Part shown: positions 24,870 through 32,019 of the stretch, one piece after another
How positions within the stretch are numbered: the stretch's first letter is position 1
How the letters are laid out: each line of letters begins with the position of its first letter
Source: Acidobacteriota bacterium
GTDB lineage: Bacteria; Acidobacteriota; Terriglobia; Terriglobales; Acidobacteriaceae
DNA: 64,000 nucleotides
NCBI GenBank assembly: GCA_013289765.1
Contig: JABCZI010000006.1
Coordinates: 62,001-126,000 of the forward strand
Direction: 5' to 3'
The notes under the pieces: model-generated
Told to the model about the DNA's origin: nothing
Seen by the model: the letters and a program-made list of their open reading frames with translations, nothing else
Databases searched by the model: none
Made by a program: the position numbers and the translations under genes

Positions 24870-25682
24870 ATGAAGACAAATGCCTCCGACGGCCCGGTGA
24901 TCGAATTTCGCGACGTTGCTTATGTGTTGCCGAATGGCCAGTCGCTGCTTTCAGGGCTGAACCTGGAAGTGCGACGCGGCGAGACTCTGGTGTTATTGGG
25001 CCGCAGTGGCTCGGGAAAAACCACCACGCTGAAACTGATCAATCGTCTGCTAACTCCCGCCAGCGGCGAAGTGTTGGTGAATGGCGCATCCACGGCCCAC
25101 GGTGACGTAATTTCCCTGCGCCGCAGCATCGGCTACGTCATTCAGGAGATAGGACTGTTCCCGCATTTCACCGTAGAACGAAACATTGGCTTGGTGCCTC
25201 AAATCGAGGGTTGGCCCGCTGAACGCGTCCATCAACGGGTGGAAGAATTGTTGCAGATGGTCGAACTCGACTCTCAAATTGCTACGCGCTATCCGCATCA
25301 GCTTTCTGGAGGACAGCGCCAGCGAGTGGGAGTGGCTCGCGCCTTGGCCGCCGACCCCGCGATCCTGCTGATGGATGAACCCTTCGGCGCGCTCGACGCC
25401 ATCACTCGCGATCAATTGCAGCGCGAGTTTCTCTCCCTTCAGCACAGATTGAACAAGACAGTCGTCTTCGTCACACACGACCTGCGGGAAGCTTTGCGTC
25501 TCGGATCGCGAATCGCGTTGATGGAAGCCGGGCGGCTGGTTACCGTACTCTCTCCGGCGGAATTCTTGAGATCAAAAGATTCGTTAGCCGCCGCATATGT
25601 GCATGCGTTCGGCGACGGACTGGAGTCGGTGGCAAATCGAAGTGATTCCAATCGGGATGATTTCAATCGAGGTAGACCATGA
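24870..25682 (+). CDS. Glycine betaine/osmoprotectant-type ABC transporter, ATP-binding protein
   Basis: Walker A is GRSGSGKTT, the signature is LSGGQRQRVG, Walker B is ILLMDEPFGALD, the D-loop follows and the H-switch is VFVTHD. The domain order and closest look are those of OpuCA/ProV/OsmV subunits, but at 270 residues the C-terminal CBS domains that sense ionic strength are missing. It powers uptake of a quaternary amine or related solute across the inner membrane with the two genes that follow. The stop overlaps the permease ATG (25679-25682). Confidence 0.9.
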   Translation: MKTNASDGPVIEFRDVAYVLPNGQSLLSGLNLEVRRGETLVLLGRSGSGKTTTLKLINRLLTPASGEVLVNGASTAHGDVISLRRSIGYVIQEIGLFPHFTVERNIGLVPQIEGWPAERVHQRVEELLQMVELDSQIATRYPHQLSGGQRQRVGVARALAADPAILLMDEPFGALDAITRDQLQREFLSLQHRLNKTVVFVTHDLREALRLGSRIALMEAGRLVTVLSPAEFLRSKDSLAAAYVHAFGDGLESVANRSDSNRDDFNRGRP

Positions 25683-26311
25683 ACCTCTTGCGCTTCTTCT
25701 GGCAGAATCACGAGCAAATTGTTGAACTCACCGCGGAACACCTCTGGCTGGTAGGAATCTCGACGCTGCTCGCAGTGCTCGTCGGTATTCCCTTAGGGAT
25801 CGTGAGTGCGCACTGGCCGGTGTGGAATAAGCCGGTGCTGGGGGCCGCGAACATTATCCAGACGATCCCCAGTCTTGCCCTGTTTGGTTTTTTGCTGCCC
25901 GTACCGTGGCTCGGAAGCCGTGCCGATCGGCTGGCGATTCTGGCGCTTACTCTCTATGCGCTGCTGCCGGTGATTCGCAATACTTACACAGGAATTCGCG
26001 GTGTCGATCCGGCAGTGGTTGAGGCTGGGCGCGGGATGGGCCTTACGGACCGCCAACTCTTGTTTCAGGTTGAACTGCCGCTGGCTTTAAGCGTGATTCT
26101 ATCCGGAGTGCGAGTGGCCGTCGTTGTCTCGGTAGGACTGGCGACAATTGCGGCCGCAATCGGCGCGGGGGGACTAGGAGAATTTATCTTTCGCGGGCTC
26201 GCCATGGTAAACAACCAACTTATATTAGCTGGAGCTATTCCCGCCGCGGTTCTGGCTTTATCGGCTGACTTTGGCTTGGGATGGTTAGAGAGACGCTTGC
26301 GGACTCCATGA
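25679..26311 (+). CDS. Osmoprotectant-type ABC transporter permease
   Basis: The 210-residue product has about five membrane segments: LVGISTLLAVLVGIPLGIV, an IQTIPSLALFGFLLPV segment, LAILALTLYALLPVI, and two C-terminal ones. The coupling loop VVEAGRGMGLTDRQLLFQVELPLA matches the EAA motif, and the tail contains GAGGLGEFI. This is the OpuCB/OsmW/ProW family. Only one permease gene is present, so it probably homodimerises. It overlaps the ATPase gene and the binding-protein gene by 4 bp each. Confidence 0.92.
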   Translation: MNLLRFFWQNHEQIVELTAEHLWLVGISTLLAVLVGIPLGIVSAHWPVWNKPVLGAANIIQTIPSLALFGFLLPVPWLGSRADRLAILALTLYALLPVIRNTYTGIRGVDPAVVEAGRGMGLTDRQLLFQVELPLALSVILSGVRVAVVVSVGLATIAAAIGAGGLGEFIFRGLAMVNNQLILAGAIPAAVLALSADFGLGWLERRLRTP

Positions 26312-27237
26312 AACGGGATCACCAGCGCAGGCATCGGGGCATGTTCAAACCGTATCGATTTACCGCGGTCTGCGTGATTCTATTTCCTCTGCTGTTGTCC
26401 GCGTGCGGGCCCTCGCACGCCAAGCGCATTGTGATTGGCTCGAAGAATTTCACTGAGTCGTTGATGCTGGGCGAACTCTTGGCCCAGCAGATTGAGGCGC
26501 ATTCGCAACTGAAGGTGGAGCGCCGCTTTTATCTGGCGGGAACCTATATATGCCAGCAGGCGCTGTTAGCGGGGCGCATCGATATTTATCCGGAATATAC
26601 CGGAACCGCTTTGACCGCGATTCTAAAACAACAAGTGGGGGGCGACCGCTCGGAAGTGTACCAGCGGGTCAAGCATGAATATGAAACACGTCTCGGTCTT
26701 ACGCTCGGTCCGCCGTTCGGTTTCAATGACACGTTTGCCATGGAAGTTCGCGGGGCCGATGCGCGTCGTCTAAATCTGAAAACTCTCTCGCAGGCTGCGG
26801 TCTTCGCCCCCCAATGGCGTGCCGGCTTTGGCTATGAATTCATGGAACGGCCCGATGGATACGCCGGCCTGGCCGCCGTTTACAGTCTCCACTTCGCCGC
26901 ACCGCCGCGTGTTATGGATTTGGGATTGCTTGCCCCTGCATTGAAAGATCATCAGATCGATATCGCTGCCGGCAACGCCACTGATGGATTGATTCCGGCG
27001 CTTGATTTATTTGTGCTGGAAGATGACGGCCACTATTTCCCGCCGTACGAGGCGGTCGCCGTAATTCGGCAACAAACGATACACGAGCATCCGGAGATTA
27101 CCCGGGCAATCGCTGACCTGGGAGGCAAAATTTCCGATCAGGAGATGCAGCAATTAAATTACGCTCTCGATGGCCAGCGCCGAGACGTGAAAGATGTCGC
27201 CCATGAGTTTCTGCGAAGCAAGGGACTGGTCCCTTAG
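26308..27237 (+). CDS. Osmoprotectant-type solute-binding lipoprotein
   Basis: ATG 26308 overlaps the permease stop as ATGA and gives a lipoprotein signal: basic N-terminus, hydrophobic core, then LLLSAC with Cys at about residue 34. The mature domain has the OpuAC fold start IVIGSKNFTES, then LAGTYICQQALLAGRIDIYPEYTGTAL, where the aromatic residues forming the quaternary-ammonium cage lie. It ends QEMQQLNYALDGQRRDV. In this Gram-negative lineage it should be anchored in a membrane facing the periplasm. The substrate is inferred (betaine, choline or similar). Confidence 0.92.
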   Translation: MKRDHQRRHRGMFKPYRFTAVCVILFPLLLSACGPSHAKRIVIGSKNFTESLMLGELLAQQIEAHSQLKVERRFYLAGTYICQQALLAGRIDIYPEYTGTALTAILKQQVGGDRSEVYQRVKHEYETRLGLTLGPPFGFNDTFAMEVRGADARRLNLKTLSQAAVFAPQWRAGFGYEFMERPDGYAGLAAVYSLHFAAPPRVMDLGLLAPALKDHQIDIAAGNATDGLIPALDLFVLEDDGHYFPPYEAVAVIRQQTIHEHPEITRAIADLGGKISDQEMQQLNYALDGQRRDVKDVAHEFLRSKGLVP

Positions 27238-27283
27238 AGGTTCGGCCTAATCCGTATCTGGATCGGTCGTTCAGGTCGGTCGT

Positions 27284-28072
27284 TCAGATCGATAATTGGC
27301 CGCGCAAAGTAAGCACAGCCTGCCCCTTGATAATCACTCGATCTCCCTTGAGTTCGCACCACAATTCGCCGCCACGCTGCGAAACCTGGCGGGCATGCAA
27401 ACTTGTTTTGCCCAGGCGTTCGCCCCAATAGGGAGCCAGAGAGCAGTGCGTCGATCCGGTCACGGGATCTTCCGGGATGCCGTAGCTGGGGGCGAAATAG
27501 CGGGAGACGAAATCCGAATCCTCGCCGGGCGCCGTAATCGCAACTCCGGCGGGATGAAGTTTCTCGAGTACGTGAAACTCGGGGCGCATACGTTTTACAT
27601 CTTCCGCACTTCCGTAAACTGCGAAGTAATTGTCCTCAATTTGCATTACCGAAATAGGGCGGACTCCCAGCCCTTCGAGCAATGCGGCTGGCGGGTTTGC
27701 ACAAGTCCAGGGGGCCTTTGCTGGAAAATCCATAGCCAGGAGATCGCCTTCACGAAAAACCGTGAGCGTGTCGCTACAGCGAGTGTGAAAGCTCACGGAA
27801 TTGGTGCCGGATGCAAGTATTTGCAGTACGACAAGGGCGGAGGCCAAGGTTGCATGTCCGCACAACTTGACTTCACAACGCGGAGTAAACCAACGTAGAT
27901 CATACCCATCGCCGCGAGGCACTAAATACGCAGTTTCAGAAAGGTTGTTTTCAGATGCGACGGAGCGCAGCAAATCATCATCTAACCATTCCGTTAGGGG
28001 GCAAACGGCAGCTGGATTGCCTCCAAATGGCTTAGCCGTGAAAGCATCTACATGAAATATCGGTAGGTACAT
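27284..28072 (-). CDS. PhzF-family isomerase/epimerase-like protein
   Basis: The product begins YLPIFHVDAFTAKPFGGNPAAVC, the diagnostic PhzF N-terminus. It contains NLSETAYL with the catalytic-type Glu, DLRWFTPRCEVKLCGHATLASA, and the second-half signature PVTGSTHCSLAPYWGERLGK. Two diaminopimelate-epimerase-like halves make up 262 residues, the expected length. Members act as isomerases on small metabolites, and most genomic copies have no known substrate. No phenazine genes are near, so this is not a phenazine cluster. It stands alone between the transporter and the ergothioneine genes. Confidence 0.92.
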   Translation of the reverse strand: MYLPIFHVDAFTAKPFGGNPAAVCPLTEWLDDDLLRSVASENNLSETAYLVPRGDGYDLRWFTPRCEVKLCGHATLASALVVLQILASGTNSVSFHTRCSDTLTVFREGDLLAMDFPAKAPWTCANPPAALLEGLGVRPISVMQIEDNYFAVYGSAEDVKRMRPEFHVLEKLHPAGVAITAPGEDSDFVSRYFAPSYGIPEDPVTGSTHCSLAPYWGERLGKTSLHARQVSQRGGELWCELKGDRVIIKGQAVLTLRGQLSI

Positions 28073-28171
28073 TACCCTATGTTACTCGTGCTACTGGCGT
28101 CCTAGAATCGGAGGATTGTGCGCTTTTCGATGAGCGATGCAGGTCCGGTCACGCCAGTTGGGGAGGTTTAA

Positions 28172-29521
28172 ATGCTTGCCACACAGAGCGATTCCGTTGT
28201 TCGGCACGATCTGATCGAACGGGTGGCCGCCGCCCGCCGCCGCACGGACGATTTGTTTGCTGTGGTCCAGCCCGATTCTCTCTACGAGCGGCCCATTGCC
28301 GAGCGTCACCGCATCATCTTTTATGTCGGTCATCTGGAGGCCTTCGATTGGAATCTTTTCCACGAACGAGTTCTGGGTCTGAAGAGCTTTCAGCCTGAAT
28401 TCGACCGCTTATTTGCTTTCGGCATTGATCCGGTTGGCGGCGGACTTCCCACCGATCAACCGTCAGACTGGCCGTCCATTGCCGAAGTGCGGGATTACGT
28501 GGAAAGAATCCGGCTTGTGCTGGATGAAAAACTGGAAGATGCGCTCTCGGATTCCGTGCCGCCCGGGCCAAACGGATTTCCCCTCAGCACTCTGCTGAAT
28601 GTGGCCATAGAGCACCGCCTGATGCATGCGGAAACGTTGGCATACATGTTGCATCAGTTGCCGCTGGCAAAGAAAATTCCGCAGTCCGTCCCTTCCGTTA
28701 TAAACACGCCGCCGGTGCATCAGCGCAGCATCGAGATTCCTGCCGGCTCGGTTACGCTCGGCCTTTCGCGCGAGAGTGGTGCTTTTGGTTGGGACAATGA
28801 GTTTGAGGCCCACACTGTCGAGACTCCGGCGTTCGCCATTGATCAGTACAAAGTAAGCAATCGTCAGTATCTCGAATTCGTCTCTGCCGGCGGTTACGAA
28901 GCTCGAGCATTTTGGAGCGATGACGACTGGGCCTGGAGGTCGGGCCAAGGCATTTCACATCCGGCATTCTGGAAACCCCAGGGCAACCAGTGGCTGTATC
29001 GCACGATGTTCAACGACATTCCGTTACCGCTCGACTGGCCGGTCTATGTGAGTCAGGCGGAAGCGAAAGCTTATGCCAACTGGGCAGGGAAGTCGTTGCC
29101 GACCGAAGCGGAGTGGCAGCGGGCGGCCTATGGCACTCTGGGCGGCGAAGAGCGCGCGTATCCCTGGGGGCCTGTAGAACGGGGACCGGTAGAAGCGAAT
29201 GCAGCATTCGGTAATTTTGATTTTGAACATTGGGATCCCGTGCCGGTGAATGCGTTTCCTCAAGCGGAAAGCGCCTTCGGCGTCCACGGAATGGTGGGCA
29301 ATGGCTGGGAGTGGACTTCGACGGAGTTCGCACCGTTCCCGGGCTTCGAGGCTTTTCCTTTCTATGCCGGCTATTCCGCCAATTTTTTTGACGGCAGGCA
29401 TTTTGTGATGAAAGGCGGATCGGCGCGGACGGCAGCATGCATGTTGCGCCGCACATTCCGCAACTGGTTTCAGGCGCATTACCAATACATCTACACCGGA
29501 TTTCGCTGTGTAAGCCGCTGA
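28172..29521 (+). CDS. egtB: EgtB-type ergothioneine sulfoxide synthase
   Basis: Non-haem iron enzyme joining a sulfur donor to trimethylhistidine with oxygen. The N-terminal DinB-like domain (about 1-165) carries the three-histidine iron site: His54 (GHLEAFDW) and the HxxxHxE pair His148/His152 (EHRLMHAE). The C-terminal FGE-sulfatase domain (about 185-449) contains YKVSNRQYLEFV, SLPTEAEWQRAAYG, GNGWEWTSTEFAPFPGF and VMKGGSART. GGGGAGG precedes the ATG. egtD follows 44 bp downstream. No egtC or egtA is adjacent; some acidobacterial EgtB enzymes are reported to use cysteine directly, which would fit. Confidence 0.93.
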   Translation: MLATQSDSVVRHDLIERVAAARRRTDDLFAVVQPDSLYERPIAERHRIIFYVGHLEAFDWNLFHERVLGLKSFQPEFDRLFAFGIDPVGGGLPTDQPSDWPSIAEVRDYVERIRLVLDEKLEDALSDSVPPGPNGFPLSTLLNVAIEHRLMHAETLAYMLHQLPLAKKIPQSVPSVINTPPVHQRSIEIPAGSVTLGLSRESGAFGWDNEFEAHTVETPAFAIDQYKVSNRQYLEFVSAGGYEARAFWSDDDWAWRSGQGISHPAFWKPQGNQWLYRTMFNDIPLPLDWPVYVSQAEAKAYANWAGKSLPTEAEWQRAAYGTLGGEERAYPWGPVERGPVEANAAFGNFDFEHWDPVPVNAFPQAESAFGVHGMVGNGWEWTSTEFAPFPGFEAFPFYAGYSANFFDGRHFVMKGGSARTAACMLRRTFRNWFQAHYQYIYTGFRCVSR

Positions 29522-29565
29522 CCGTTTATATAAGACTGTCTATATAAGCAAGAGGAGTTCACGAC

Positions 29566-30534
29566 ATGCTCGTCCACGCCATCACGCCCAACACCAGCTA
29601 TGAGTTTGCAGCGGATGTACGCGCCGGCCTCACCACGCCCGGTCAGAAAGAGCTGCCTTCAAAATATTTGTACGACGACGTGGGCTCCGCGCTGTTCGAA
29701 GTCATCTGCCATTTGCCGGAGTACGGGCTGACGCGAGCGGATGAGCGGCTGTTGCAGCGGCACAGTTATGACATCGTGGGCCGTTTGGCGCGTCCTATCG
29801 CCGTCGCGGAACTCGGAAGCGGCAGCGGGAGAAAAACGCGCCAGATTCTGGAGGCTCTTTCCCGCCGGCAGTTGACTCGTTATTACCCCATCGAAATCTC
29901 CCGAGCCGCTCTTCTCATGTGTGAGCGCGAGCTCAGCGATATCGATTCCGTCAGCATTCTGGGCTTCGAACGAGAGTATCTCGATGGTCTACTCGAAGTT
30001 GCCGCGCAACGAAGCTCCGGCCAGCATCTCCTCGTTTTGTTTCTGGGCAGCACGATTGGAAATTTCGACCGCCCCGCTGGCATTCAATTTCTGGCCGAAG
30101 TTCGGCGCATTCTTATGCCGGGAGATTCGTTGCTGCTCGGCACTGACCTGGTGAAGTCGAGCGCGCAATTGCTGGCCGCCTACGATGACGAACTGGGCGT
30201 AACTGCTGCGTTTAACTTGAACCTGCTGGCACGCATCAACCGCGAACTCGACGCCGACTTCAATGTCGCCGAGTTTGAGCATGAGGCAAAAATCAATCAC
30301 CAGAATCGCAGTGTGGAAATGCATCTTCGATCCATGCGCCGCCAAACGGTGAATATTCATACGGCCGGAATTTCAGTGGACTTTTTTGAGGGCGAAACTA
30401 TCTGGACCGAAAGCAGTCATAAATACTCTCTGCAGGAAGTTTGCGACATGGCAACTGCCACCGGTTACCGCTGTGAAGCACAATGGGTGGATGAGCAGTG
30501 GCCCTTCGCAGAAAATTTGCTCGTCGCCAAATAG
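29566..30534 (+). CDS. egtD: L-histidine N-alpha-methyltransferase
   Basis: Trimethylates histidine to hercynine with S-adenosylmethionine, the first ergothioneine step. The 322-residue length matches the family. Visible features are LPSKYLYDDVGSALFE, LPEYGLTRAD, the SAM loop AELGSGSGRKT, LVLFLGSTIGNFDR and the C-terminal substrate block SHKYSLQEV. GAGGAG lies eight bases upstream of the ATG. With egtB it makes a two-gene operon for ergothioneine, an antioxidant thione, in the cytoplasm. Confidence 0.94.
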   Translation: MLVHAITPNTSYEFAADVRAGLTTPGQKELPSKYLYDDVGSALFEVICHLPEYGLTRADERLLQRHSYDIVGRLARPIAVAELGSGSGRKTRQILEALSRRQLTRYYPIEISRAALLMCERELSDIDSVSILGFEREYLDGLLEVAAQRSSGQHLLVLFLGSTIGNFDRPAGIQFLAEVRRILMPGDSLLLGTDLVKSSAQLLAAYDDELGVTAAFNLNLLARINRELDADFNVAEFEHEAKINHQNRSVEMHLRSMRRQTVNIHTAGISVDFFEGETIWTESSHKYSLQEVCDMATATGYRCEAQWVDEQWPFAENLLVAK

Positions 30535-30689
30535 TTGTCTGCAATCCCCGCCTTTCTTCTCGCACTATTCATGTCGGCATCCACGGCAGAGTTTTGTTAT
30601 CTCGAAGTAAAACTTTGTAAAAGCCCGATTTTGTCCGGCGCAGCCATGTAGATTAATAAGTAGATCAATAATCAGAATAAGAGAAACTT

Positions 30690-31943
30690 ATGAACGGAAC
30701 CAGCAACCAGCGTCGGCTCGCGCTTTGTACGATTGGCGCATTTTTGCTGATTTTAGCGCCGTGCTGCTACGCCGCGCCCTCTTCCGTCCAAGCAACCCAG
30801 CAGACCTCTGGCACGAGCACGAACCGTCGCATCGGCGCGGTGAAAGCAATTAACGGCACAACGATCACTTTAACTCCAGATTCCGGCCCTGACGCTACAG
30901 TTACGGTCCTGCCCGCGACGCGAATCGTTCGCATCGCTCCGGGGGAAAAAGATCTCAAGAACGCTGCGTCCATCCAACTGCAGGATATTCAGATCGGCGA
31001 TCGCATTCTGGTGGGAGGCAAAGCCTCGGACGATAATCAATCGCTCGTGGCCTCGTCGATTGTGGTAATGAAGCGTTCCGATCTTGAAGCCCGGCATGAA
31101 CAAGATTTGCAAGACTGGCAAAAACGGGGAGTCGACGGGCTCGCCAAGGCTGTGGACGCAGCGGCTGGAACAATCACGATCTCCGCTCGAGGCAAAGACC
31201 TGGTTATCCATACGACCGACAGCACCACTTTTCGCCGCTACGCGCCCGATTCCGTGAAATTCGACGATGCCAAATCGAGCACGCTGCAGGAACTCCATCC
31301 GGGAGATCAGATACGTGCGCGCGGCAACCGCAGTGCTGATGGTGGTGAATTGTCGGCCGAAGAAGTTGTCTCCGGATCGTTCCCGCTTTTTGCCGGCACT
31401 GTGAATTCCGTCGATGCAAGTTCTTCGACTTTGAGCATTCATGATTTGTCGTCGAAGAAGAATGTGTTGGTAAAAGTAACGCCAGATTCGCAGCTTCGCC
31501 AGTTGCCCCCGGAGATGGCTCAGAGAATAGCGATGCGTTTGAAAGGATCGGCTGCCGGAGGGGCCGCTGCCCGCCCGCCGGGAGCAGCGCCCAACTCGGG
31601 CTCGGCGGACGGACATGCCAAACAGGCGACCGATACAACTTCCCCCGAAGCGTCGCCAGATGCCGGAACGGCCGCGAGAAAAAATGGAATGGGTGGACGG
31701 CCCGGCGGTGGCCCGGATTTGCAGCAGATTCTTAGCCACGCGCCAACCGTTTCTCTTGCCGATCTGCACAAGGGCGACGCAGTCGTGATCCTTTCGACGG
31801 ACGGCAAGGCGGGATCAGGGATCGCGATCAAATTGTTCAGCGGCGTCGAACCGATCTTGCAATCCGCGCCTAACGCCGCGCAGGCCATGATGCTTGCACC
31901 GTGGAGCTTGGGCGGACCCGGAGGCGATCTCGGAGGCCCGTAG
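30690..31943 (+). CDS. Exported protein with three DUF5666-like beta domains
   Basis: Signal peptide (about 1-28, ending CCYAA), then three OB-like modules of about 75 residues. Each starts with a GxVxSVDxxxxTITI-type strand (IGAVKAINGTTITLTPD; KAVDAAAGTITISARG; AGTVNSVDASSSTLSIHD) and ends with a LKxGDxIxVxG-type strand (DIQIGDRILVGGKA; ELHPGDQIRARGN; DLHKGDAVVIL). A Gly/Pro/Ala-rich linker (about 290-340) interrupts the last one. It is followed 76 bp later by a large TonB receptor, an arrangement I recall as recurrent in acidobacteria. Role unknown; periplasmic or outer-membrane partner of the receptor is a guess. Confidence 0.75.
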   Translation: MNGTSNQRRLALCTIGAFLLILAPCCYAAPSSVQATQQTSGTSTNRRIGAVKAINGTTITLTPDSGPDATVTVLPATRIVRIAPGEKDLKNAASIQLQDIQIGDRILVGGKASDDNQSLVASSIVVMKRSDLEARHEQDLQDWQKRGVDGLAKAVDAAAGTITISARGKDLVIHTTDSTTFRRYAPDSVKFDDAKSSTLQELHPGDQIRARGNRSADGGELSAEEVVSGSFPLFAGTVNSVDASSSTLSIHDLSSKKNVLVKVTPDSQLRQLPPEMAQRIAMRLKGSAAGGAAARPPGAAPNSGSADGHAKQATDTTSPEASPDAGTAARKNGMGGRPGGGPDLQQILSHAPTVSLADLHKGDAVVILSTDGKAGSGIAIKLFSGVEPILQSAPNAAQAMMLAPWSLGGPGGDLGGP

Positions 31944-32019
31944 CGATGGCTTTGCGCTCAGATGCAGGACGAATTGAAAATTTATATTAACCACGCATGT
32001 CGAGGAATGGAACGAAGGA

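Noticed and set aside
27284-28072. Phenazine cluster around the PhzF-like gene
   Set aside because: No other phz gene is near; PhzF-like proteins are widespread without phenazine synthesis.
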